From: Candidatus Magasanikiibacteriota bacterium
GTDB lineage: Bacteria > Patescibacteriota > Patescibacteriia > Magasanikbacterales > GWA2-37-8
Assembly: GCA_016189025.1 (NCBI GenBank)
Contig: JACPGS010000003.1
Location: 1 to 41,062 of the forward strand
DNA: 41,062 bases
Reading direction: 5' to 3'
Positions 9,266 to 16,937 of the stretch are shown piece after piece; position 1 is the stretch's first letter; each line of letters opens with the position of its first letter. The notes beneath the pieces are model-generated. The model saw nothing but the letters and a program-made list of their open reading frames with translations. It did not search any database and was not told where the DNA came from. Position numbers and translations under genes: made by a program.

Positions 9266-9826
9266 CTACGCCCGCGCTGAATATTCACCAGTTTCCGTAT
9301 TCACTAAAATTTCTTCGCCCTCTTTAATAAAAATCGGCGCCTGAATTTTTAGCCCGTTATCCAGCACGACTTCTTTGGTAACATTGCCGGAGGCTGAATC
9401 GCCTTTCACCGCCGGCGGCGCTTCTGCCACCGTATATTTAACTTTCTTGGGGAGGGCCACTGATACTGCCCGCCCTTCGTACAGGCCCACCACCACCTCA
9501 ATTCCTTCTTTCAGATATTTGGCCTCATCCCCCAACAAGCCGGCGTCCAGCTCCAGCTGTTCATAGCTCTGCATATTCATAAAAGCGTAAGCCGGGCCGC
9601 TTTGATACAGATACTGCATGGTGATGAATTGCACTTCCACAATATCCACGGCCTCGCCGCTTTTGTAGGTAACTTCAATCACCTTGCCGCTGCCCAGGCT
9701 CTTCATCCGGGTGCGGGTAAAGGCCGCCCCTTTGCCGGGGTTGACATGCTGAAATTCCACCACTACGTACAAGTCGCCCTGGTGGCGGATTACTACTCCT
9801 TTGCGGATGTCAGAGGTAGAAAGCAT
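9266..9826 (-). CDS. efp: Translation elongation factor P
   Basis: The 186-residue protein has the three-domain EF-P length. The N-terminal KOW-like domain starts at MLSTSDIRKGVVI and carries NPGKGAAF. The Lys at about residue 32 aligns with E. coli EF-P Lys34, the beta-lysylated residue, which supports a lysine-type rather than arginine-type EF-P. EF-P relieves ribosome stalling at polyproline. The start was placed at the second Met because family members begin there, 2 bp from the stop of epmA. The pair is therefore coupled with the modifying enzyme and ends at the bidirectional terminator. Confidence 0.93.
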   Translation of the reverse strand: MLSTSDIRKGVVIRHQGDLYVVVEFQHVNPGKGAAFTRTRMKSLGSGKVIEVTYKSGEAVDIVEVQFITMQYLYQSGPAYAFMNMQSYEQLELDAGLLGDEAKYLKEGIEVVVGLYEGRAVSVALPKKVKYTVAEAPPAVKGDSASGNVTKEVVLDNGLKIQAPIFIKEGEEILVNTETGEYSARA

Positions 9827-9828
9827 AA

Positions 9829-10872
9829 TTAATTTTGCTGCTCCCACTGGTCGCCGAGGGTGTGAAAAATAACTTCCTCAATGCCGCGGGCGCCGGTGAA
9901 TAATAATACCATACGATCAATTCCCAAGGCAATACCCGCTGCCGGCGCCGGAATGCCGGAGCGCAGGGCGGCAATAAAATCCTGGTCCACGGCCCAGGTG
10001 GGCTTGCCTAACTTCTGCCGGTGCGCTTGGTCTGCCTCTAAACGCCGGAGCTGCTCCTCGGCATCCAGCAGCTCGCCAAAGGCGTTGGCGATTTCTACTC
10101 CGCCGATATATAACTCAAAACGTTCGGCGTAGCGCGGGTCGCGGGGAGAGAGCCGCGAGAGCGAAGCCATTTGACTGGGATAATCGTAAACAAACAAGGG
10201 TGCCTCCCGGCCTAACCGGGGCTCAATTTTATCCAGAAAAATCTTGAAAAAAATGTCTTCGTAAGCATCGCCGGCGGTTACCGCATAGCCGCGCGCCCGG
10301 GCAAATTCAGCCAATGCTTCGCGGGTAAGCAGGTTATTTAAATCCGCGTCCAACCATTCCTGCCACAGCGCGCGCATGGTTTTTTTCTTCCAGGCACCCT
10401 TGACTGATGTGCTTTCCCCCGAGATCCCGACGGTCGGCGCCCCTAACTTTTCCCCGATCGCCTTAAACAAGCCTTCGGTATCATCCATTAACTCGGCCAA
10501 GGTGCCCGGCGCCCGGTACCACTCCAGCAGGGTAAACTCCGGGTGGTGCAAACCGCGGATATCTTCGCCGTCACGAAAGGTTTTGGTAATTTCAAAAATC
10601 CGCGGGAAACCGGCGGCCAGCAATTTTTTTAAACTATATTCCGGGGAGGTATGAAGCTGGAGCGGATATGGCGCGCCCGCGGCATCCTGCAGCGTTAACG
10701 ACACCGGATTAAGATACGGCTCCTGGCCGGCGTGGCGCACCGCGAGCGGGGTCTGCACTTCGGCGAAATTACGCGACCAAAACCATTCCCGCACGAGGCG
10801 CAGGATTAGCCAGCGCTGTTCCAGCAATTGCCGCGCCCGCGGATTGTCGCGCAATTCACGCCAGGAAACCAT
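9829..10872 (-). CDS. epmA: EF-P--(R)-beta-lysine ligase-like class II lysyl-tRNA synthetase paralogue
   Basis: The 347-residue protein is a class II LysRS catalytic domain without the N-terminal anticodon-binding OB fold. Motif 2 lies in FEITKTFRDGEDIRGLHHPE and motif 3 in GIALGIDRMVLLF; EWYR and EFTLLE segments are typical of GenX/PoxA/EpmA. EpmA attaches (beta-)lysine to the conserved EF-P lysine, and here it lies 2 bp upstream of efp, which fits that role. EpmB (lysine 2,3-aminomutase) is not in this window. The start at 10872 is chosen because the longer frame has an unrelated upstream extension. Confidence 0.88.
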   Translation of the reverse strand: MVSWRELRDNPRARQLLEQRWLILRLVREWFWSRNFAEVQTPLAVRHAGQEPYLNPVSLTLQDAAGAPYPLQLHTSPEYSLKKLLAAGFPRIFEITKTFRDGEDIRGLHHPEFTLLEWYRAPGTLAELMDDTEGLFKAIGEKLGAPTVGISGESTSVKGAWKKKTMRALWQEWLDADLNNLLTREALAEFARARGYAVTAGDAYEDIFFKIFLDKIEPRLGREAPLFVYDYPSQMASLSRLSPRDPRYAERFELYIGGVEIANAFGELLDAEEQLRRLEADQAHRQKLGKPTWAVDQDFIAALRSGIPAPAAGIALGIDRMVLLFTGARGIEEVIFHTLGDQWEQQN

Positions 10873-10952
10873 AAAGAAGTACCTAAAATAGATTAAAATC
10901 CGCCCACGCCTAATTTTAGAGCGGGGCGGACTGGTGTTTGGCCAACTATTCC

Positions 10953-11030
10953 TTAACCCAAACACTCACACTGTGAACATTTTTCGCCTGACTGATGGGC
11001 ATGCCCACATTGGGAGCAGGTATTATCCAT
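10953..11030 (-). CDS. 25-residue zinc-ribbon micropeptide
   Basis: A 25-codon frame encodes MDNTCSQCGHAHQSGEKC followed by SQCECLG. It has two CxxC knuckles (Cys5/Cys8 and Cys18/Cys21), an extra Cys23 and His10/His12, so one Zn2+ site is plausible. It lies between rpsR and the epmA-like gene, on the same strand and probably in the same operon as the ribosomal protein genes. No name is known to me. The dense Cys/His pattern, the ATG start and the clean stop argue against chance; translation itself is unproven. Confidence 0.6.
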   Translation of the reverse strand: MDNTCSQCGHAHQSGEKCSQCECLG

Positions 11031-11108
11031 AAACAAATTATTATTTTGATTAACCGACCTTTAGTCTATTTCGGAGCTACCGCGATTATCCTATTGTCAG
11101 CTCTTTCC

Positions 11109-11333
11109 TTAACGCGCCAAATACGGCATCAGGCCGCACTCGCGGGCGCGCTTAATGGCGCGCGCCACCGGGCGCTGGTGCTTGGCGCACAAGCCAGAGC
11201 GCCGGCGCGGCGCAATCTTTAAGTACGAAGATACAAAATGGCGCAGGGTAGCCACGTCCTTGTAGTCCACCACGGCGCGCGGATTGGTGCAATAGTGGCA
11301 GGCTTTGGGTTTAGTTTGGTTCGCCGTTGCCAT
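11109..11333 (-). CDS. rpsR: Small ribosomal subunit protein bS18
   Basis: The 74-residue protein carries the S18 core (VVDYKDVATLRHFVSSYLKI, then RRRSGLCAKHQRPVARAIKRAR). Cys12, Cys15, Cys49 and Cys66 fit the zinc-binding version of S18. It binds the 30S platform next to S6. Gene order rpsF-ssb-rpsR is the classical bacterial arrangement. Confidence 0.96.
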   Translation of the reverse strand: MATANQTKPKACHYCTNPRAVVDYKDVATLRHFVSSYLKIAPRRRSGLCAKHQRPVARAIKRARECGLMPYLAR

Positions 11334-11367
11334 ATATTTTTTAAGCAGGGGAGATTTAGGGCGGGGA

Positions 11368-11844
11368 TTAAAAGGGAATATCTTCTACTTTGATCTCTTC
11401 TTCCACCACTTCCTCGGGAGGCGCTGCGACCGGGGCGCCTACCGCCGCCGTTACCCCCGGAGCGCCCGGGCTGCTAGGCGAAGGCGCCGCCCTGCCGGCC
11501 GCTCCCCCGCCGGCCGGGGGCGCATCCAGCATAATAAAATTATCGGCAATTATTTCGGTGCGCCAGCGCTTAATGCCGTCGGTGCCGGTCCATTCGCGCG
11601 TCTGCAGCCGGCCCTCCAGATAAACTTTGCTCGCTTTGTGCAGAAACTGACCGGCGGTTTCCCCGATTTTCCCCCAGGCCACTACCGCCGAGAATTCGCT
11701 CTGCTTTTGGCGCGCTCCGGCGGCGTCGGTCCATTGCCGGCTGGTGGCGACAGTAAAAGTACAGACCGAACGGCCGGAAGGCAGGCTTTTTAATTCCGGA
11801 TCGCGCGTCAGGCGTCCGATGAGCATTACTTTATTCAGGTCCAT
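11368..11844 (-). CDS. ssb: Single-stranded DNA-binding protein
   Basis: The 158-residue protein starts MDLNKVMLIGRLTRDPELK and has the OB-fold SSB core to about residue 105 (EFSAVVAWGKIGE, VYLEGRLQTREW). A Pro/Ala/Gly-rich disordered linker follows, and an acidic tail ends in EDIPF, the usual protein-interaction tip. It protects single-stranded DNA in replication and repair. It lies between rpsF (10-bp gap) and rpsR. Confidence 0.95.
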   Translation of the reverse strand: MDLNKVMLIGRLTRDPELKSLPSGRSVCTFTVATSRQWTDAAGARQKQSEFSAVVAWGKIGETAGQFLHKASKVYLEGRLQTREWTGTDGIKRWRTEIIADNFIMLDAPPAGGGAAGRAAPSPSSPGAPGVTAAVGAPVAAPPEEVVEEEIKVEDIPF

Positions 11845-11854
11845 AAAAACAAGG

Positions 11855-12382
11855 TTATACCGTCGGCGCCTCTCCGCTCCCGATCAGCTCCTCCAGTTTT
11901 TTGTTAATTGCCGCCAGGTCTGGTTCGGCCAAAGGCAAGCCCCTGGCCGCGGGCGGGGGAGGAGCCGAGGCCGCCGACGTTGGCGCCGCGGCCGCAGCGG
12001 AAACTACGGCGGCAGCAGTAACCGGAGCGACCCGCTCCCAGGCCGTAGCCGCCGGACGCGGCTCGGTGGTATAGGCAATATTTTCGCGTGCCGTTAAGTT
12101 TAAATTAAAGTAAGTGAGGAATACCCGCAACAGATCGCGCGACAGCCGCAAGCGCTCTACCAATTCTTGTACTTGCGTCGGCGCAGCGCTAAACACCACC
12201 GTAAAATAATAACCGTAGCGGATTTGGCGAATGGGGTAAGCCAGCCGATTTTTACCCAACGGGTGAAGCTCGGCGCTGTCGGCGATGCCCCGTACCGCCG
12301 CCGTCACTTCCTCGGCCCGTTTCCCGGACTCGGCTTCGGTTAGGGTGCCGGGGAGGATGAAGAATAATTCGTAAGTACGCAT
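11855..12382 (-). CDS. rpsF: Small ribosomal subunit protein bS6 with long Ala/Pro tail
   Basis: Residues 1-100 are a typical S6 (start MRTYELFFILPGTLTE; YPIRQIRYGYYFTVVF; LLRVFLTYF). At 175 residues it is longer than the usual 95-135; the extra part is an Ala/Pro-rich disordered stretch ending in a short helix. The first gene of the rpsF-ssb-rpsR operon, it has a near-consensus promoter whose predicted start lies only about 10 nt before the ATG, with no visible Shine-Dalgarno sequence. Confidence 0.93.
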   Translation of the reverse strand: MRTYELFFILPGTLTEAESGKRAEEVTAAVRGIADSAELHPLGKNRLAYPIRQIRYGYYFTVVFSAAPTQVQELVERLRLSRDLLRVFLTYFNLNLTARENIAYTTEPRPAATAWERVAPVTAAAVVSAAAAAPTSAASAPPPPAARGLPLAEPDLAAINKKLEELIGSGEAPTV

Positions 12383-12398
12383 AATTTAGTGCTGCCTT

Positions 12399-12428
12399 AT
12401 CCTATCAAATAACCCCCAAACCTGTCAA
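12399..12428 (-). promoter_or_regulatory. Promoter of the rpsF operon
   Basis: TTGACA (12428-12423), 18-bp spacer, TAGGAT (12404-12399) on the minus strand. The expected leader is about 10 nt. Its -35 lies only 14 bp from the adjacent MITE-like element. Confidence 0.65.
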
Positions 12429-12441
12429 TGCCATTGTAGTA

Positions 12442-12720
12442 GACCGTTGAAAAACTCTTTAGCGGCGCCTTAATTGTCATCCCCGCGAAAGCGGGGATCC
12501 AGCAACTTGGCTAATAAAAAGGCTGTTTATACTGGATTCCCGCTGGAGCTCCATCTTCATGAAGCCAAGGTTTACCCTCGTGGATTCCCGCTGGAGTTTA
12601 CCCTCGTGGATTCCCGCTTACGCGGGAATGACACGGGGGCGGGAATGACACGGGGGCGGGAATGACACGGGGGCGGGAATGACACGGGGGCGGGAATGAC
12701 AGACGAGTTTTTCAACGGTC
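12442..12720. mobile_element. MITE-like element (279 bp) with perfect 16-bp terminal inverted repeats
   Basis: GACCGTTGAAAAACTC (12442-12457) is exactly complementary to the other end (12705-12720). The interior holds REP-like palindromes (CCCCGCGAAAGCGGGG near 12481), several copies of a GTGGATTCCCGCT motif and a 17-bp tandem array, but no transposase. I infer a non-autonomous transposable or repetitive element lying between the divergent rpsF and pilB promoters. No clear target-site duplication was found. Confidence 0.75.
12623..12700. repeat. Tandem array of a 17-bp unit inside the MITE-like element
   Basis: Four perfect copies of CGGGAATGACACGGGGG (12623-12690) plus a 10-bp partial copy. 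Such arrays vary easily in copy number. Confidence 0.95.
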
Positions 12721-12760
12721 CCTGCAGCGCCGGGCCGATTTCCTCTCCGGCCCTAAAATA

Positions 12761-12769
12761 TGATATACT
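12761..12769 (+). promoter_or_regulatory. Extended -10 promoter of the pil operon
   Basis: TGA-TATACT with TATACT at 12764-12769 and no convincing -35. It lies 41 bp beyond the MITE-like element and gives a leader of about 25 nt to the pilB ATG at 12801. Confidence 0.5.
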
Positions 12770-12800
12770 ATCGGCGGCTTTTCCTCGTTATCTTTTAAAT

Positions 12801-14522
12801 ATGCCTTCGGATGCCGCACTGAAAAAAATTCTCAAGGAATACCGCTTTCCCGTAACGCGCGGACAGTTGCGCGCTGCGGCTTTAAAAGCCGCTAAAACCA
12901 AAAAATCTTTGGTGGATATTCTGATTGCCGAAGGGCTGATTGATGAAGAACAAATCTACCAAAAATTAGGCGCCTCCCTGGGCGCTCCCTTTATCGCCCT
13001 AAAAAATCGTGAGATTAAGCCGGAAATACTGAATTTAATCCCGCCGCCGGTGGCGGGCACGCATCAGGTAGTGGCGTTTGACAAAACCGCTACAGAAATC
13101 AAACTCGCCATGGTAGACCCTACCGATATCCAGACCATCGAATTTTTACGGCGCAAAACCGGGCTGGAACCTAAAGTCCATATTACTACTACCAGCGACC
13201 TGCGCGAAGCGCTGCGGCGCTACCATACCGCCCTGGAAGAAGAGCTGCGCGTAGTCCAGGAAGCGGGCGGCGAAGCGCTGCCGGGCGATCTGAAAAAAGC
13301 GGCGGAAGAGGTGTCGGTGGTTAACCTGGTCAATAGTATCTTGGAACACGCCGTGTACGAAAACGCTTCGGATATTCACATTGAGCCTACCGACCGCGAG
13401 GTAATCATCCGCTATCGGATTGACGGCATCCTGAATCCGGTAATGACGCTGCCCAAAAATCTCCAGAACGGGGTAACGGCGCGCTTGAAAATTCTCGCCA
13501 ACCTGAAGCTGGATGAACATATGGCCCCCCAGGACGGCCGCTTCCGCATTCAGGTGCAGGATGATAAGCTGGCTTTCCGCGTTTCCATTCTGCCGGTTTA
13601 TGACGGCGAAAAAATCGCTTTGCGCCTGCTCCACGAAGGGGTAAAGCCGCTGACGCTGGATGAGCTGGGGCTTTTGCCGGAGCCGCGCGCCCTGGTGGCC
13701 GAGGCCGCCAAAAAACCGCACGGCATGCTGCTGGTAACCGGGCCCACCGGCAGCGGCAAAACCACTACGCTCTATTCGCTGCTCGGCATTCTTAACCAGC
13801 CTGGGGTAAATATCTCCACCGTGGAAGACCCTATTGAATACCGGGTGCCGGGAGTAAACCAAAGCCAGGTCAACCCTAAAGTCGGCTTTACTTTTGCCAC
13901 TGGCCTGCGGGCTCTCTTGCGCCAGGACCCTAATATCATTATGGTCGGCGAAATCCGCGATCAGGAAACGGCGGAAATTGCCATGCATGCCGCCATGACC
14001 GGCCACCTGGTACTCTCTACCCTGCATACCAACGATGCAGCCACTACCTTGCCCCGCTTAACCGACATGGGCGTGCCGCCATTTTTGGTCGCTTTCACCT
14101 GCAATCTGATTGTGGCGCAGCGGCTGGTGCGGCGCATTTGCCCTTTTTGTACCAAAGCCTACCGGCTGGACCACGCCGCCGAAGCCGAACTCGCCAAAGT
14201 ATTTGACGTTAAAAAGCTGCCGGCCTTGTTCCGCGAACATCTGCCCAAGGAAGCAAAAAGTAAAGAGAACGAAGGGGCGTTTGCCCAGGGCACCGGCTGC
14301 CGGCGCTGCGGCAATAAAGGCTACAAAGGGCGCGTTGGCATCTACGAAGTGTTAAAAATTGACGAGGACATCACTCGACTGATTAACGAACGCCGCGCCG
14401 CTGACACCATCCGCGCCTATGCCAGAACCCATGGCATGCTCACGATGCTGGAAGACGGCTTGATTAAGGCTCGGATGGGGATTACCACCATCAGCGAAGT
14501 GCTGCGGGTATCCAAAGATTAA
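12801..14522 (+). CDS. pilB: Type IV pilus assembly ATPase PilB (GspE family)
   Basis: The 573-residue protein has an N-terminal T2SSE_N domain (about 20-150) and a C-terminal secretion ATPase. Walker A is GPTGSGKTTTLYS (about 315-327), the Asp box contains NIIMVGEIRDQETAEIA, and the His box lies in LVLSTLHTNDA. A tetracysteine zinc site (CPFC ... CRRC) near residues 450-505 marks a PilB/GspE assembly ATPase rather than PilT. It powers pilin polymerisation at the inner membrane. The ATG at 12801 is preferred because the upstream in-frame ATG lies in the MITE-like element and before the promoter. Confidence 0.95.
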   Translation: MPSDAALKKILKEYRFPVTRGQLRAAALKAAKTKKSLVDILIAEGLIDEEQIYQKLGASLGAPFIALKNREIKPEILNLIPPPVAGTHQVVAFDKTATEIKLAMVDPTDIQTIEFLRRKTGLEPKVHITTTSDLREALRRYHTALEEELRVVQEAGGEALPGDLKKAAEEVSVVNLVNSILEHAVYENASDIHIEPTDREVIIRYRIDGILNPVMTLPKNLQNGVTARLKILANLKLDEHMAPQDGRFRIQVQDDKLAFRVSILPVYDGEKIALRLLHEGVKPLTLDELGLLPEPRALVAEAAKKPHGMLLVTGPTGSGKTTTLYSLLGILNQPGVNISTVEDPIEYRVPGVNQSQVNPKVGFTFATGLRALLRQDPNIIMVGEIRDQETAEIAMHAAMTGHLVLSTLHTNDAATTLPRLTDMGVPPFLVAFTCNLIVAQRLVRRICPFCTKAYRLDHAAEAELAKVFDVKKLPALFREHLPKEAKSKENEGAFAQGTGCRRCGNKGYKGRVGIYEVLKIDEDITRLINERRAADTIRAYARTHGMLTMLEDGLIKARMGITTISEVLRVSKD

Positions 14523-14562
14523 GTCCCCCAATTTACCTGCTCGCCTACCTGTCTCGCCTACC

Positions 14563-14594
14563 ATCCTACAATCCTACAATCCTACAATCCTACT
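14563..14594. repeat. 8-bp microsatellite between pilB and pilC
   Basis: ATCCTACA three times, then ATCCTACT. It falls in the 80-bp gap of an otherwise tight operon. Confidence 0.9.
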
Positions 14595-14602
14595 CGTATT
14601 AT

Positions 14603-15700
14603 ATGCCCCCCACCGACAATCCGCCGCGCCCGAAGCTGACGCAACGGCTGCGGGAACGCTATACCCCTATCCGCTTCCGGGAAAAAATCATTTTCGTCTA
14701 CAATCTATACATCATGATCCGGGCCGGCCTTTCCATTGTGGCGGCGCTAAAAATTTTATCCGAACAAGTGGAAAACCCCAGGTTGCGCCGTATTGTTGGC
14801 GAAGTAAAAGCGCAGGTAGAAAAAGGCCGTCAATTGTCCGAAGTGTTGGCGGAATTCCCCAAACTGTTTCCCCCGGTTTATGTCAGCATGATTGCCGCCG
14901 GCGAAGCGGCCGGCAAAATGGAAACTGCCCTCTCGCAGGTGGCCTCCCAAATGAAAAAAACCCAGGAGCTGAAAAGCCGCGTGCGCGGGACGCTGGTTTA
15001 CCCGGCGGTGGTATTAACGGCCATGGTCGGCATCGGCCTGGAAATGGTTTTTTTTGTTTTGCCCAAAATCATCGTGATGTTTGAGGACTTTCAGGTCGGC
15101 TTGCCCCTGCCGACGCTGATTTTAATCAGTGTGGTGCGGGGCGGTCAGCGCTACGGGGTGTTTATTCTGCTGTTGCTGTCTGCCCTTATTGCCCTGGCAA
15201 TAGTAACTTTCCGGCGCCCGGGGCCGCGGCAGACTTTACACGCGGTTTGGCTGCGTCTGCCCATTGTGGGATCAATCAACACCAAACTCGGGCTGGCGCG
15301 CTTTACCCTTACCCTGTCTTCGCTCCTGGAGAGCGCCATTCCCATTATTGAAGCGGTAAAAATCTCGGCCTCGGTGCAGAATAATTTAATTTTTCGCGGG
15401 GCCTTGATTGCCGCGGCGGAACAGCTGAAAAAAGGGGTGACGCTCTCGGCCATCCTGGCGGAAAAACCTCGGTTATTTCCGCCCCTGGTAACCCAGATGC
15501 TGTTAGTGGGAGAAGAATCCGGCCAGGTGGAAACCATGCTGCGCGAATTGGCTGAATATTATGCTAATGAGGTAGATACCACCATGAAAAACCTGTCTAC
15601 CGTTATTGAGCCGGCCGTTATTCTGCTTCTGGGGTTCGGCGTAGCCGGCGTGGCGGTGGCCGTCATTATGCCTCTTTATACCCTGGCCCAGAGTTTTTAG
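14603..15700 (+). CDS. pilC: Type IV pilus inner-membrane platform protein PilC
   Basis: The 365-residue protein has the two T2SSF domains of PilC/GspF (residues ~30-150 and ~235-355). Each has the repeat pattern GxSLSxxLxxxPxLFPPxxxxMxxxGEExG (here MIAAGEAAGKMETAL and LLVGEESGQVETML). Three membrane segments are visible, including one at the extreme C-terminus. It anchors PilB and organises pilus assembly. Its TAG stop ends at 15700, directly before the insertion described next; without that insertion the pilM ATG would begin one base later. Confidence 0.93.
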   Translation: MPPTDNPPRPKLTQRLRERYTPIRFREKIIFVYNLYIMIRAGLSIVAALKILSEQVENPRLRRIVGEVKAQVEKGRQLSEVLAEFPKLFPPVYVSMIAAGEAAGKMETALSQVASQMKKTQELKSRVRGTLVYPAVVLTAMVGIGLEMVFFVLPKIIVMFEDFQVGLPLPTLILISVVRGGQRYGVFILLLLSALIALAIVTFRRPGPRQTLHAVWLRLPIVGSINTKLGLARFTLTLSSLLESAIPIIEAVKISASVQNNLIFRGALIAAAEQLKKGVTLSAILAEKPRLFPPLVTQMLLVGEESGQVETMLRELAEYYANEVDTTMKNLSTVIEPAVILLLGFGVAGVAVAVIMPLYTLAQSF

Positions 15701-15833
15701 TATGTTAGGACTTACGCGTTTGGCGCACTGCGTGCTCATATGCTCCGGTGCTCAACGCTGTATATCTGTATACAGCTTATTCCGCTCCTCGCTTTTTCCT
15801 TGCATTGCATCCAAACGCATAAGTCCTATATGT
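15701..15833. mobile_element. MITE-like insertion (123 bp) with 5-bp target duplication at the pilC/pilM junction
   Basis: Terminal inverted repeats TAGGACTTACGCGTTTGG (15706-15723) and its complement with one mismatch (15811-15828) enclose 123 bp. Direct repeats TATGT lie on both sides (15701-15705 and 15829-15833), as a target-site duplication. A perfect internal hairpin, GCTGTATA/TATACAGC, is present. There is no coding capacity, so this is a non-autonomous element moved by a transposase elsewhere. The right-hand TATGT contains the pilM start codon. Confidence 0.85.
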
Positions 15834-16927
15834 TACTAACTAACCCCTTCGCCGGGGCTTTCGGGCTGGATATTGGTGACTTGTCCCTTAAGTTAGTGCA
15901 ACTTTCCTATCTTCATTTACCATTTGCCTCGCCTCGCTTCCGGGTCACTGCCATCCGCACCGCCACTCTGCCCCCGGGCTATATTGTCAACGGAGAAATT
16001 CAACAACCGGAAATGGTGCGTCACAAAATATTACATTTGCTGGGCCGCGATGGCGTCAATAAGCCGATTAAATCCCGCTGGGTGGTAACGGCTTTGCCCG
16101 ATCCTAAAACTTTCCTTAAATTGATTACCTTGGAAATTCCGGCCGAAGAGCTGACCGAAGATGATGTGCTCTACCAGGCCAAACGCCATCTGCCCTTTGA
16201 TCTCTCCGAGGCTTATCTGGATTGGCAAATCGTGCCGGAAGATTCCACCGAGTCCGCCACGGCGGTGTTAATCGGCGCCGCGCCCAAAGTAATCGCCGAT
16301 TCCTATACCTATCTATTGGAATCGGCCGGCCTGGAAGCGCTGACGCTGGAAGTGGAGGCGGTGGCAATCGCCCGCACCCTCATTACCCGGGGCAAAACTT
16401 ACGAAGGGGAAGCGCGGGCCTTGTTAGACCTCGGCGCCACCCGCACCGGTTTAGTAATTTACGACCGGGGCAGCCTGCAGTTCGCTACCACTTTAAATTT
16501 CTCCGGAGAATTGCTTACTACGGCGCTGGCCCAAGAGTTAAAAATCGGCTACGAGCAGGCAGAAAAATTAAAAATTGAGCACGGCCTGTACGCTAGCGGA
16601 CCGCATCCGCGCTATCTGAAAGCGGTAACTCCTTTGGCCGAAGCCCTGGCAGCTGACCTGCAACGCGCCTTTACTTTCTACCGGGAACATTTCCCCGCCG
16701 GCAATCCGATTATGCACCTCACCATGTGCGGGGGGGTAAGCCATTTAAAAAATTTGTCGTCCCTCCTCTCTGCCAAATTAAAAATTTCCGCCGCCCCGGG
16801 CAATGCCTGGAAAAATCTGAATCACCAGCCAGTAACGGCCGAAGAACACCAGCGCGGGGCTGCCCTGGTGACCGCCCTGGGGCTGGCGTTGCGGGCCGCG
16901 GAAACCCCCGTTTCCTCTGCTGAATAA
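15830..16927 (+). CDS. pilM: Type IV pilus assembly actin-like protein PilM
   Basis: The 365-residue protein has the PilM/ATPase_4 layout. FGLDIGDLSLKLVQL near the start is the first phosphate loop, ALLDLGATRTGLVIY is the second, and MCGGVSHLKNL is the adenosine motif. PilM is a cytoplasmic ATP-binding protein that binds the PilN N-terminus. The start at 15830 is favoured because the longer frame is read from the inserted MITE-like element and is not homologous to PilM. Confidence 0.92.
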   Translation: MLLTNPFAGAFGLDIGDLSLKLVQLSYLHLPFASPRFRVTAIRTATLPPGYIVNGEIQQPEMVRHKILHLLGRDGVNKPIKSRWVVTALPDPKTFLKLITLEIPAEELTEDDVLYQAKRHLPFDLSEAYLDWQIVPEDSTESATAVLIGAAPKVIADSYTYLLESAGLEALTLEVEAVAIARTLITRGKTYEGEARALLDLGATRTGLVIYDRGSLQFATTLNFSGELLTTALAQELKIGYEQAEKLKIEHGLYASGPHPRYLKAVTPLAEALAADLQRAFTFYREHFPAGNPIMHLTMCGGVSHLKNLSSLLSAKLKISAAPGNAWKNLNHQPVTAEEHQRGAALVTALGLALRAAETPVSSAE

Positions 16928-16937
16928 CCACTTAAAT

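Noticed and set aside
12474-12665. 63-codon plus-strand frame (ending in SRLRGND-type residues)
   Set aside because: It is read entirely from REP-like and tandem repeats of the MITE-like element; such peptides are a known artefact of these repeats.
12623-12700. Possible CRISPR array
   Set aside because: The 17-bp units are directly adjacent with no spacers; no cas genes are present.
13146-14027. 293-codon minus-strand frame
   Set aside because: It is opposite pilB, which has all family motifs and normal length; the frame shows no recognisable domain.
15740-15829. 30-codon N-terminal extension of pilM
   Set aside because: It is encoded by the inserted MITE-like element and is not part of the actin-like fold.
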